Source of the DNA: JAVWJP01 sp036638975
Lineage (GTDB): Bacteria; Bacillota; Clostridia; Oscillospirales; Ruminococcaceae
Direction: 5' to 3'
Length of the DNA: 41,838 nucleotides
Assembly: GCA_036638975.1 (NCBI GenBank)
Contig: JAVWJP010000019.1
Coordinates: forward strand, 1-41,838
Below, in pieces: positions 1 to 7,062 of this stretch; position 1 is the stretch's first letter; each line of letters starts with the position of its first letter. Position numbers and translations under genes: made by a program. The notes under the pieces are model-generated. The model saw only the letters and a program-made list of their open reading frames with translations. It did not search any database and had not been told where the DNA came from.

Positions 1-130
1 CGGCTAAGCCGTCCTCGCCGAATAAATCGACACCGTAATGGCTGTAGCCCTGCTGTTTTTTGTATTCGATATTTTTATATCCCGCCGAAAACACGCATTT
101 GTTTATGGGTAAAATTAATTTCTGTGCCAT
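1..130 (-). CDS. M23-family endolysin, N-terminal fragment (runs off window)
   Basis: Reading the minus strand from the ATG at 130-128 gives 43 residues before the window ends. They include GYSHYGVDLFGEDG, which matches the first metal-binding motif (HxxxD) of M23 (LytM/lysostaphin-type) metallopeptidases close to the N-terminus, with no signal peptide. A leaderless M23 enzyme directly behind a holin-like gene fits a phage endolysin that cuts peptidoglycan cross-bridges. The start overlaps the end of the upstream holin-like gene by 16 bp, suggesting translational coupling. The second motif (HxH) lies outside the window, so whether the enzyme is intact cannot be told. Confidence 0.7.
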   Translation of the reverse strand, partial: MAQKLILPINKCVFSAGYKNIEYKKQQGYSHYGVDLFGEDGLA

Positions 131-414
131 GTCAAATTCTCCATAACACGCGACGCACCCTGGTGCACACCGTTAGATGCAACCGAAACCATAAACCCGT
201 TAAAAATTATTAATACTGCACTTGAAATTGTAAGCTGCCCCGTAAAAAAAGATGCTGTATAAAGCACAGCAAGCGCCACAATATAGCTGTAAAGCTGTGT
301 GGGTATTTTAAATATTTTATCAAGTCCTTTTTTTGTAAGCTGCACTATAAGCGCAGTCATTGCCACTGCCCCGGCGTAGGTTGCAAGTATTGCCCATGTT
401 GTAAATTCTGTCAT
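115..414 (-). CDS. Holin-like small membrane protein
   Basis: A 99-residue protein with two hydrophobic segments, about residues 8-28 and 40-78 (the second long enough for one or two helices), separated by a short basic stretch (LTKKGLDKIFK), and a polar C-terminus. Size, topology and position between a coiled-coil membrane protein and an M23 endolysin fit a phage holin, which would make membrane holes to release or activate the endolysin. Its ATG overlaps the TGA of the upstream gene (ATGA at 414-411) and its end overlaps the endolysin start. I did not match it to a specific holin family; the role is inferred from topology and context. Confidence 0.65.
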   Translation of the reverse strand: MTEFTTWAILATYAGAVAMTALIVQLTKKGLDKIFKIPTQLYSYIVALAVLYTASFFTGQLTISSAVLIIFNGFMVSVASNGVHQGASRVMENLTWHRN

Positions 415-650
415 TTTTCTTCCTCCAAATCTGTTATTCTGTGGCTTGCAACAGCCAGCTTTTCAAGTATTACTTCAACGTCACCCTCCAGCCTAAAGGT
501 ACGGTCTATTACAGTGTTGTGCTTATCAACCTTTTTTTCCAGCTGTTCTATTCTATACGTTGTCAGTTTATTAGATGCCAAAATGCCGCTGAAAGTTCCC
601 AAAAGAGTACCCGCAAGCGAGCATAATGCAATCATTAACTCGGTCTGCAC
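411..650 (-). CDS. Phage lysis-cassette protein: N-terminal membrane segment plus coiled coil
   Basis: A 79-residue protein starting at a GTG (650-648) with a strong AGGAGG ribosome binding site 7 nt upstream. Residues 4-26 form one hydrophobic helix. Residues 30-79 are polar with heptad-like spacing (IEQLEKKVDKHNTVIDRT and VEVILEKLAVASHRITDLE), suggesting a coiled coil. Small membrane/coiled-coil proteins of this kind (XhlA-like, though XhlA has the opposite order) often precede holin genes in Firmicutes prophages. It is translationally coupled to the holin-like gene. Function is inferred from context only. Confidence 0.6.
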   Translation of the reverse strand: MQTELMIALCSLAGTLLGTFSGILASNKLTTYRIEQLEKKVDKHNTVIDRTFRLEGDVEVILEKLAVASHRITDLEEEK

Positions 651-786
651 ACATACACCTCCTTCATAATCACTTTAGAAAGAAGCTTTTTTACACATAT
701 TTAGGGCGAAATTTTATGCCTACAGGCAATTATAAATAGGCAAATTCCGCTAATCACATTCTATGTGGAGAGCGAACATTTGAACA

Positions 787-832
787 CAAAAAAGGCAGTC
801 AATACTTTTAAAAAATAAAAATATCGACCGCC
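787..832 (-). terminator. Intrinsic terminator after the Pro/Ser-repeat protein gene
   Basis: On the minus strand, GGCGGTC (832-826) pairs with GACTGCC (800-794), the loop side can extend through A/T pairs, and the stem is followed by a run of T at 793-788. It lies 45 bp past the stop of the 877-2487 gene and so ends that transcript before the lysis genes. The 651-876 stretch otherwise holds only the ribosome binding site of the 79-aa gene. Confidence 0.75.
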
Positions 833-876
833 GTTAGTGACAAAATATATGATGAATTTGCATATTTTTAATTTAT

Positions 877-2487
877 TTACTGCTTTTTTTCGTTTAATAT
901 AAGCTTTACCAGTGCCAATGAAGCGCCTGCTATGTATATGCCCGAAAAAAGCAGGCGTTTTTCCCTTTCAGTAGCGTTCCGCATACGCTCCTCATGTTTG
1001 TTGCGCATTACCAAAGCCGCAGGAACAGATTTGTTTTTAGAAGCCGGCTTGGGCGAAGGTCTGTCAGCTTCGTGAGAAGCATTTTTTTCTTCCTTTGAAT
1101 TTGATTTGGAACTGCTTTCGGATTTTGAAGTGCTTTTAGAATCGGATTTATGCGAAGAAGAGCTTGATGCTTTAGAGCTTGTTTTATTCTTTACTAAGCT
1201 GCCGGCAACCGTAGCTTTTGGCTTGTCGGGTTTGCTTTTCTTTTCATCTTTTTTACTTTCATAATCAGCTCCGCCATTATAATTCGGTCGCTGCAAATCA
1301 GGGTCGTATGTACTATTACTTATTGTTTCGGAGTTTGCGGTATCCGAATGTGTGCTGCTGCCGGAAGCAGCACCTGCCGCACTTGAGCTGCTTGATTCAC
1401 TGCTGCTTGAAGTTACAATGCCAGAGCTTAAACTTGATGAAGAAGATGATACCGGTGGCGGTGGCGCTATTGACGAGGACGGCGGCGGTGGTGCTATTGA
1501 CGAAGAAGATGATGATGTCGGTGGCGGTGGTGCTATTGACGAAGAAGATGATGGCGGCGGTGGTGCTGTTGACGAGGAAGATGACGCCGGTGGCGGTGGT
1601 GCTGTTGACGAGGAAGATGACGCCGGTGGCGGTGGTGCTGTTGACGAAGAAGATGACGTCGGCGGCGGTGGTGCTGTTGACGAAGAAGATGACGTCGGCG
1701 GAGGTGGTGGTGGCGGCATAAAATCTCCGAAATGAACATTTTCACCATTAAACGCAACATTCGCCAACCTCATAGTGTCAGCATTAAAATTAGGAATAAA
1801 ATATCCCCTGTAATCATAAAACCCAAGTGCTTCGCGCAGCTCCAGCTTTACATATTTTGTGCCGTTAGAAATCCTCCCACTGTAGCTTTCGTAAAAACAG
1901 GCACTATCCGCACCGTCTAAAGCAGAGCTTTTTATATCAGAAACGGTAAGCTCCAGCTCTGTAAAATGTATATTATCGGGCGAACAGCTAACCGTAAGCC
2001 CATATGCAGTTGTTTCTGCGGGAGATTCCGACGGCTTAAAGCCCAGCATATAGTTTGGCAGCCTGCAAGCATTTTGCCAATGATTCTTCGCATATAGGTA
2101 CACTCTGTCACCTTTTTTGTTAAGTCTTGTCTTTACAAAAGATGATTTATCGGCACCCTTAAAGTACCCCATACGGTAATCTTCACCGTATTTTGCCGCA
2201 ACCGTAGAAAAACCGCTGTATATAGATGTATTCAAAGTTTGTGCATTACTGACAGCATAAAGCGCCGTAGCGGTTACAGATAAATCTGAAAGCAGCATCG
2301 CTGTTTTGTCCGGTGCAGAGGACCAGCCAAAATCAGCCACAACACCGTTTGAAGATATTTTAAAGCCGGAATAGCGCTTCCATTTTTCCTCTTTAAGTAC
2401 TGAAAAATCATCAGTAACACTTGCCGCATAAGTTTTAACCGGCAAAAACAGGCAAAGACACGCCAGCAGCATTATAAAATATTTCAT
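877..2487 (-). CDS. Secreted, membrane-anchored protein with Pro/Ser-repeat stalk
   Basis: A 536-residue protein. It starts with a signal peptide (residues 1-21, cut likely after TYA-A). Residues about 22-255 are a globular, beta-rich-looking region that I do not recognise. Residues about 256-360 are low-complexity PPPP/SSSSS blocks, followed by Ser/Lys-rich disordered sequence to about 505. A single hydrophobic helix (FSGIYIAGASLALVKLIL) precedes a short basic tail; there is no LPXTG sorting motif. The layout is that of a surface protein: an outer domain on a flexible stalk, anchored by a C-terminal helix. The ATG has a GGAGCG-type ribosome binding site and a good promoter at 2520-2548. Function unknown; adhesion or binding to surface polymers is only a guess. 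Confidence 0.8.
   Translation of the reverse strand: MKYFIMLLACLCLFLPVKTYAASVTDDFSVLKEEKWKRYSGFKISSNGVVADFGWSSAPDKTAMLLSDLSVTATALYAVSNAQTLNTSIYSGFSTVAAKYGEDYRMGYFKGADKSSFVKTRLNKKGDRVYLYAKNHWQNACRLPNYMLGFKPSESPAETTAYGLTVSCSPDNIHFTELELTVSDIKSSALDGADSACFYESYSGRISNGTKYVKLELREALGFYDYRGYFIPNFNADTMRLANVAFNGENVHFGDFMPPPPPPPTSSSSSTAPPPPTSSSSSTAPPPPASSSSSTAPPPPASSSSSTAPPPPSSSSSIAPPPPTSSSSSSIAPPPPSSSIAPPPPVSSSSSSLSSGIVTSSSSESSSSSAAGAASGSSTHSDTANSETISNSTYDPDLQRPNYNGGADYESKKDEKKSKPDKPKATVAGSLVKNKTSSKASSSSSHKSDSKSTSKSESSSKSNSKEEKNASHEADRPSPKPASKNKSVPAALVMRNKHEERMRNATEREKRLLFSGIYIAGASLALVKLILNEKKQ
1420..1719 (-). repeat. In-frame Pro/Ser minisatellite
   Basis: Tandem units of about 30-36 bp encode blocks such as SSSSSTAPPPPA. 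Two 36-bp copies at about 1571-1642 are identical, and flanking copies differ by a few bases or by deletion of one or two Ser codons. The repeat gives long open frames on the opposite strand (Asp/Glu/Gly-rich), which I take as composition artefacts. Repeat number is likely to vary by slippage. Confidence 0.85.
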
Positions 2488-2519
2488 TTTGTCGCTCCTT
2501 TTTAGATGTTGTATTTTTT

Positions 2520-2548
2520 ATTCTACCACGTAACATATACGGTAACAA
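2520..2548 (-). promoter_or_regulatory. Sigma-A promoter of the Pro/Ser-repeat protein gene
   Basis: Minus strand: -35 TTGTTA (2548-2543), 17-bp spacer, -10 TAGAAT (2525-2520), about 30 bp before the start codon. Confidence 0.65.
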
Positions 2549-2592
2549 CCGGAATACGACATTTTTCGACATTTTCATCTAAGTAGAGCAAT

Positions 2593-2620
2593 ATGCGCAA
2601 TTATAGTTTTAATTGCGCAT
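2593..2620. repeat. Perfect 11-bp inverted repeat (hairpin)
   Basis: ATGCGCAATTA at 2593-2603 and its exact complement at 2610-2620 enclose a 6-nt loop. It is downstream of the ROK kinase gene on the minus strand, so it may help end that transcript, but there is no T-run after it on either strand. The right arm is also present after the N gap because of the duplicated contig end. Confidence 0.6.
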
Positions 2621-2812
2621 GTGCGTAGCACGCGATTTAGATATAATTTTATAAAACNNNNNNNNNNNNNNNNNNNNNNNNNNNNNNNNNNNNNNNNNNN
2701 NNNNNNNNNNNNNNNNNNNNNNNNNNNNNNNNNNNNNNNNNNNNNNNNNNNNNNNNNATAGTTTTAATTGCGCATGTGCGTAGCACGCGATTTAGATATA
2801 ATTTTATAAAAC
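2603..2812. other. Scaffold gap (100 N) with identical 55-bp flanks
   Basis: Positions 2658-2757 are N. The 55 bp before the gap (2603-2657) are identical to the 55 bp after it (2758-2812). Exactly 55 bp is a common assembler k-mer length, so the two contigs most likely overlap by one k-mer and the true sequence may be continuous with a single copy. This is not good evidence for a biological repeat. Confidence 0.8.
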
Positions 2813-3700
2813 GGGAACTGTTTTATAAAAAAGCTTCTCTGCAAGGTATGCCGCGCCCCAAAGACCGGCGTTATTTTTAAGCTCTGCGTTTTTTAAGCTT
2901 ACGTTGTGGTAGCTGGGCATAGTGCAGGCGGGTAGCTTTTTGCGGAGCTCAGCAATAATATAAGGCTCATTCATTATCCCGCCGCCAAGCACCAAAAGCG
3001 AAGGATTAAAAATATGAACAAGTGATGTAAGACCATAGAGTATTTCTGTTATCCACTCGTCTACAAGCTCTTTTACAGCAGGCTCATTAAAATGTGCAAA
3101 TATTTCTCGTCCGCTTGTAAGCGAGGGGCTTAGCTGCTTTGCCTTGCGCACCAGTGCGCCCGCGCTGGCATAGCGCTCGTAACAGCCACGCTGGCCGCAG
3201 TTGCAGGCTTCTCCGCCGGCGTGCGTTATAATGTGACCGAACTCGGCGGCAGAAAAGCTGCTGCCGCTGTAAATGTTACCGTTTAAAACAATCGCCCCTC
3301 CGACGCCTGTCCCGTAGGTTATACATAAAAAGTCGCCTATGCCGCGCCCAGCACCAAAGTGTGCTTCTCCGACAGCGGCAGAGTTTACGTCGTTTTCTAC
3401 CGCCACAGGCACGTTAAATGCTTTTTGAAGACGGCTTTTTATTTGCATACCGGTGTAATGCGGAATGTTTTCGTTGGCAAAGCGTATGCTTCCGTTTAGG
3501 CTGTCAACCTGCCCCGCTGTGCTTATGCCTATACAGTCAAAGCATTCAAAGCCCGATATAATATTTTCGACCTTTTTAATTACGGCTTCACCGCCCAGCA
3601 AAGCATCTGTAGCAAGCTCTTGCTGCGAGCAGAGTATGCCGTTTTCTATTATCCCCGCTTTAATGCTCGTACCGCCTATATCCAAAGCTATTGTTTTCAT
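2804..3700 (-). CDS. ROK-family sugar kinase (glucokinase-like)
   Basis: A 298-residue ROK kinase that phosphorylates a hexose or amino sugar with ATP. The N-terminal phosphate loop is LDIGGTSIKAG (residues 6-16), the catalytic Asp is D104 in VENDVNSAA, and the family zinc site is H156 with C166, C168 and C173 in CNCGQRGCYE. I chose the ATG at 3700, with GGAGC just upstream, over an in-frame ATG 11 codons earlier, because MKTIALDIGGT is the usual ROK N-terminus. It is divergent from an RpiR-type regulator with promoters on both sides, which suggests control by that regulator. Substrate could be glucose, N-acetylmannosamine or another sugar; the sequence alone does not decide. The stop codon lies in the duplicated contig-end sequence. 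Confidence 0.85.
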   Translation of the reverse strand: MKTIALDIGGTSIKAGIIENGILCSQQELATDALLGGEAVIKKVENIISGFECFDCIGISTAGQVDSLNGSIRFANENIPHYTGMQIKSRLQKAFNVPVAVENDVNSAAVGEAHFGAGRGIGDFLCITYGTGVGGAIVLNGNIYSGSSFSAAEFGHIITHAGGEACNCGQRGCYERYASAGALVRKAKQLSPSLTSGREIFAHFNEPAVKELVDEWITEILYGLTSLVHIFNPSLLVLGGGIMNEPYIIAELRKKLPACTMPSYHNVSLKNAELKNNAGLWGAAYLAEKLFYKTVPVL

Positions 3701-3762
3701 AAAAAGCTCCGTTCTGCCGTTCATTAGCGGCATAAAATATGTAATAAAAACATCTTAATATC

Positions 3763-3790
3763 AGTATAACAGTAAAAAAATATATTTCAA
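3763..3790 (-). promoter_or_regulatory. Promoter of the ROK kinase gene
   Basis: Minus strand: -35 TTGAAA (3790-3785), 16-bp spacer, -10 TATACT (3768-3763). Confidence 0.65.
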
Positions 3791-3835
3791 TTATAAATAC
3801 CCAAAAAATATTTTTTCATTTACCTGTAATTTCTA

Positions 3836-3864
3836 TTGTGATTTTTATAAAAATGCTTTAAAAT
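3836..3864 (+). promoter_or_regulatory. Promoter of the RpiR-type regulator gene
   Basis: -35 TTGTGA (3836-3841), 17-bp spacer, -10 TAAAAT (3859-3864). With the opposite promoter at 3763-3790 it defines a divergent control region of about 70 bp. Confidence 0.6.
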
Positions 3865-3910
3865 AAAGATATGACTACAGCGAGTACAATTTAGAAACGA
3901 GGTGCGGCAT

Positions 3911-4777
3911 TTGCCGGGTGATATTTTTGAAATTCTCAATACAAAATACCAATCGCTTACGAAATCTGAGAAAAAAATAGCCAACTACCTTTTTAACCAT
4001 CAGAACGAAATAATTCAAATGCCAATTACCACGATGGCTGAGGAATGTAAGGTTGCGGAGGCAACAATATTCCGTTTTTGCAAGGCGCTTGATTACGAAG
4101 GCTATAACGAATTTAAACTGGCACTGGCAAAATCTATATTCATGACAGATGCACCTAACCCCACCTCTTTGCCGCCGTCTTACGGAAAGGTTGAGGCAAA
4201 CGACAGCTTTACCGAGATGTGCGAAAAGCTTTACAGCTCCCAGCTTAGCGCACTGGAGCAAACCTTTAAGCTGCTTGATAAAGACAGAATTGAAAAAGCA
4301 GTAGAGATTTTAAGCAAGGCTCAGCGTGTGTACTGCATGGGTCAGGGTGCTTCACTTTTAATGGCTATGGAGGCATGGGGGCGCTTCAGCACGGCATCAT
4401 CTAAGTTTTCGTATATAGAAGATTCCCATTTTCAGGCAATGTCGGCATCGCTTTTTGGTGAGGACGACGTGATACTTTTTTTCTCGTATTCGGGCGCGAC
4501 ACGCGACATGACAGATGTTATGCGCTATGTACAGGCGAACAAAACAAAGGTTATACTCGTAACAAAGTTTGAAAAATCTCCGGCCGCAGCCCATGCAAGC
4601 GTCGTACTTTTGTGCGACTCAAACGAGGGACCGCTTCAGGTGGGCTCGGTGGCGGCAAAGGTAGCACAGCTGCTTGTTATTGATGTTTTGTTTAATGAGT
4701 TTTGCCGCGCAAATGCCGAAATGAGCCTTAAAAATATAGAAATAACTGCCGATGCTTCGGCAAGAAAGCTTATATAG
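3911..4777 (+). CDS. RpiR-family transcriptional regulator (HTH plus SIS domain)
   Basis: About 288 residues. The N-terminal part (to about residue 85) is the RpiR helix-turn-helix domain: LTKSEKKIANYLFNH, then the recognition helix region VAEATIFRFCKALDYEGYNE. The C-terminal part (about 115-270) is a SIS sugar-phosphate isomerase fold (VYCMGQGASLLMA; DVILFFSYSGATRDM) that binds phosphosugars. The family senses a sugar phosphate and represses or activates nearby sugar genes. The TTG at 3911 is preceded by GAGGTG at a 6-nt spacing, so I prefer it to the in-frame GTG at 3902, which sits inside that Shine-Dalgarno. Divergence from the ROK kinase suggests that the kinase product may be its effector. 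Confidence 0.85.
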   Translation: MPGDIFEILNTKYQSLTKSEKKIANYLFNHQNEIIQMPITTMAEECKVAEATIFRFCKALDYEGYNEFKLALAKSIFMTDAPNPTSLPPSYGKVEANDSFTEMCEKLYSSQLSALEQTFKLLDKDRIEKAVEILSKAQRVYCMGQGASLLMAMEAWGRFSTASSKFSYIEDSHFQAMSASLFGEDDVILFFSYSGATRDMTDVMRYVQANKTKVILVTKFEKSPAAAHASVVLLCDSNEGPLQVGSVAAKVAQLLVIDVLFNEFCRANAEMSLKNIEITADASARKLI

Positions 4778-4783
4778 AAAAAC

Positions 4784-4822
4784 AAAACCGGCAAATGCTT
4801 TAATTAAGCGCTTGTCGGTTTT
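4784..4822. terminator. Bidirectional intrinsic terminator
   Basis: A 17-bp near-perfect stem (AAAACCGGCAAATGCTT and its partner ending GTCGGTTTT) with a 5-nt loop has an A-run on the left and a T-run on the right. It therefore serves both the RpiR-type gene and the convergent aldolase gene. Confidence 0.8.
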
Positions 4823-4858
4823 ATTATTTTATAAAATATTGAATTGTAAGCAGTGATA

Positions 4859-5722
4859 TTAGGCTTTGCCTACAGAGCCGAACATCTCCATTTTTTCTTT
4901 AACAGATTGCTTTATAGCCTCGAAACCCGGTGCTAAAAGCTTGCGCGGGTCGTAGCCCTTGCCTTGCTTGTCCTTGCCCTCTTCGATGTATTTGCGGGTT
5001 GCCGCTGCAAACACAAGCTGGCATTCGGTATTTACGTTTACTTTTGAAACACCGAGGTTTATGGCTTTTTTCACCATTTCGTCCGGAATACCCGTGCCGC
5101 CGTGCAGTACAAGCGGCATACCCTTTGTGGCGGTTTGTATTTTTGCCAATGCCTCAAAGTTAAGCCCCTTCCAGTTAGCGGGGTATACACCGTGGATATT
5201 GCCGATTCCGGCAGCAAGCATTGTTACGCCGAGGTCTGCAATGAGTTTGCATTCGTCTGCGTCTGCAACCTCTCCCATGCCTACAACGCCGTCTTCCTCG
5301 CCGCCTATAGAGCCAACCTCTGCCTCTATAGAAAGCCCTTTGGAGTTGGCAAGTGCCACAAGCTCCTTTGTTTTTTCAATATTCTCGTCTATAGCATAGT
5401 GCGAGCCGTCAAACATAATTGACGAAAAACCTGCTTCTATACAAGCTTTTGCACCTTCATATGTGCCATGGTCCAAATGCAGTGCCACGGGTACAGTTAT
5501 ATTAAGAGTTTCTACCATGCTTTTTACCATTGCAGCTACTGTTTTGTAGCCTGTCATATATTTGCCGGCGCCCTCTGAAACACCAAGGATAATTGGGGAA
5601 TTGCATTCTTGCGCCGTTTGCAGAGCCGCCTTTGTCCATTCTAGGTTATTGATGTTAAATTGTCCTACGGCATAATGTCCGTCACGAGCTTTTGTAAGCA
5701 TTTCTTTTGCAGATACCAACAT
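4859..5722 (-). CDS. fba: Class II fructose-1,6-bisphosphate aldolase
   Basis: A 287-residue zinc aldolase of glycolysis/gluconeogenesis (fructose-1,6-bisphosphate to dihydroxyacetone phosphate plus glyceraldehyde-3-phosphate), cytosolic. Key residues are visible: HLDHG with catalytic D84 and zinc ligand H85, E134 in IEAEVGSIGG, H177 in GNIHGVY and H207 in VLHGGTG. The phosphate-binding part SKVNVNTE follows. Length fits the single-domain FBA/GatY-KbaY group; tagatose-bisphosphate aldolase is the alternative, but the sequence reads like the usual Firmicutes Fba. A clear GGAGGT ribosome binding site and its own consensus promoter (5780-5808) suggest high monocistronic expression. It converges with the RpiR-type gene across a shared terminator. 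Confidence 0.92.
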   Translation of the reverse strand: MLVSAKEMLTKARDGHYAVGQFNINNLEWTKAALQTAQECNSPIILGVSEGAGKYMTGYKTVAAMVKSMVETLNITVPVALHLDHGTYEGAKACIEAGFSSIMFDGSHYAIDENIEKTKELVALANSKGLSIEAEVGSIGGEEDGVVGMGEVADADECKLIADLGVTMLAAGIGNIHGVYPANWKGLNFEALAKIQTATKGMPLVLHGGTGIPDEMVKKAINLGVSKVNVNTECQLVFAAATRKYIEEGKDKQGKGYDPRKLLAPGFEAIKQSVKEKMEMFGSVGKA

Positions 5723-5779
5723 AAATAATTACCTCCGTTTGTTTTTTAACGTCTTGCTTGACGATATTGACTGTCACTA

Positions 5780-5808
5780 ATTATAAAACAAATTGATAAA
5801 AAATGCAA
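5780..5808 (-). promoter_or_regulatory. Promoter of the aldolase gene
   Basis: Minus strand: -35 TTGCAT (5808-5803), 17-bp spacer, -10 TATAAT (5785-5780). It begins just 2 bp past the stop of the DNA glycosylase gene. Confidence 0.75.
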
Positions 5809-5809
5809 A

Positions 5810-6625
5810 TTACAAAATTTTGCCCGAAAGCCTCGCGTAGTTAAAAATGTACTGCTGTGCAATGCCCGCATATTCGTTGGCGCACTGCGGCAGACCTGCC
5901 GGAAAAAGCTCCTTCATGGCGCGCTTCATCCAAACATCAAGTGGGAAGCACTCCATTCTGCCAAAGCCGTAAAGCAGTGCACATTCGGCAACCTTAGGGC
6001 CTACTCCGCTTATGGTTTGCAGCGTTTTTCGCGCTTCTTCAAGCGGCTGCTTTGCTACCTCGTCAAGGCTTACTTCGCCGCTTGACACCTTGTTTGCCGC
6101 ATCTATTATGTACTTTGCGCGAAAGCCGCTTCTAAGCGGAGCAAGCTGGTCTGTGCTTAGCCCCGCAAGCTGTTCGGCAGCGGGAAAAGAATATTTCCCA
6201 CAGGGCAGTTTTTCTCCAAAGCTCTCGCACAGCCGTGTTACTATACCGCGTATGCGCTTTATATTGTTGTTTTGGCTTATTATAAACGAGCAGAGGGTTT
6301 CCCACGGGTACTGCCTAAGCACGCGTATTCCGGGTGCAAAAGCGGCTGCCTGTGCAAGCGTCGCATCGGTGCAAAGCTGCTCTCTTACCGCCGCATAGCT
6401 TGTGGCGGTGTCAAAGTAATTGCTCCAAAACTGCTCGCTGCCATCGCTGTCTACAGCTATACCCTCCGCAGTTTGGCGTGCGCGGCAAAAAACGCCCTCT
6501 ACAACTCCCTCAAAGCTGCCGTCCTCTGCCTCGTCCCAACGGAAGCACTGCCCGCAGTTTAATGTGTCGGCAAGCGAAAAATTGTCTTCCTTAGCTATAC
6601 GCAGAAGAATTTTTGTATCTACCAA
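5810..6625 (-). CDS. ogg: 8-oxoguanine DNA glycosylase/AP lyase, OGG1 type
   Basis: A 271-residue protein with the OGG1 layout. An N-terminal domain with the NCGQCFRW motif (residues 23-30) is followed by a helix-hairpin-helix GPD domain: ISGVGPKVAECALLYGF with catalytic lysine K211 and FPLDVW with the essential aspartate D230. The NNN segment in SQNNNIKRI (around 117-125) is also typical. It removes oxidised guanine from DNA and can cleave the abasic site by beta-elimination. The start is a TTG at 6625 with a GGGTGG ribosome binding site; the protein fits the family from that point. It has its own promoter (6660-6688). It lies upstream of the aldolase gene, which has a separate promoter. Confidence 0.88.
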   Translation of the reverse strand: MVDTKILLRIAKEDNFSLADTLNCGQCFRWDEAEDGSFEGVVEGVFCRARQTAEGIAVDSDGSEQFWSNYFDTATSYAAVREQLCTDATLAQAAAFAPGIRVLRQYPWETLCSFIISQNNNIKRIRGIVTRLCESFGEKLPCGKYSFPAAEQLAGLSTDQLAPLRSGFRAKYIIDAANKVSSGEVSLDEVAKQPLEEARKTLQTISGVGPKVAECALLYGFGRMECFPLDVWMKRAMKELFPAGLPQCANEYAGIAQQYIFNYARLSGKIL

Positions 6626-6659
6626 AAAACCACCCGTTTCATTAGTCTGTTATTGTAAT

Positions 6660-6688
6660 ATTGTAGCAGTTTTTTTAATTGGTGGCAA
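6660..6688 (-). promoter_or_regulatory. Promoter of the DNA glycosylase gene
   Basis: Minus strand: -35 TTGCCA (6688-6683), 17-bp spacer, -10 TACAAT (6665-6660). Confidence 0.65.
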
Positions 6689-6689
6689 G

Positions 6690-7062
6690 GCTTAATTACT
6701 CTTAGTAGCTTATGAAAAAAATATATAAACATAAAATGAATAAACTCTTAACAAGAGAAAACTGTGCTGTAAAAGGAAAAGCTTTAAACTCTTTCAACAC
6801 TTTCAACCGAGTTTTCAACAGCTTTTTATGAAGTAAGCTGAGATTATGAATATTACTAAGCGTATATACCCTCAAAAACCTTGTTAATACAACAAATTTT
6901 GTAGTTTTAAAGAATAAATTAAATTGTATAAATTTATGAAAACGGCATAACTAAAGCGAATATAGCTTTTGTGCAAAAGTTGTGAATTTATCTCTGCTGT
7001 TTGGGAATAATTTACTGTACCGAAAACGGCGTATAAATTAAACAGGAAAGGCGGTTGTGCTT
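6690..7062. other. AT-rich intergenic region with TTTCAAC cluster
   Basis: No gene is visible. Around 6785-6835 are three TTTCAAC copies within about 35 bp, flanked by AAAGCT/AAACTC and their complements GAGTTT/AGCTTT, so the segment can fold into an imperfect hairpin. I cannot name a promoter for the downstream small gene with confidence. An AGGAAAGGCGG ribosome binding site is at 7044-7054. Confidence 0.5.

Larger units (their letters stand above)
2488..2803. other. Intergenic region interrupted by an assembly gap
   Basis: No gene is visible. It holds the promoter and ribosome binding site of the 536-aa protein gene, two AAAATGTCG direct repeats just upstream of that promoter (minus strand, about 2556-2575), a 28-bp hairpin (2593-2620), 100 N and the duplicated 55-bp contig ends. 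Confidence 0.8.

Noticed and set aside
1438..1720. CRISPR array in the repeat region
   Set aside because: The repeats are in-frame coding units of about 30-36 bp with no unique spacers and no cas genes nearby.
1352..1735. Plus-strand Asp/Glu/Gly-rich frame of 127 codons opposite the Pro/Ser stalk
   Set aside because: It is the complement of the repeat in the real minus-strand gene; it has no ribosome binding site, and its composition follows from the repeat.
2603..2812. Pair of 55-bp direct repeats as attachment sites or a mobile element
   Set aside because: The exact 55-bp identity at both contig ends around an N run is better explained by assembler k-mer overlap.
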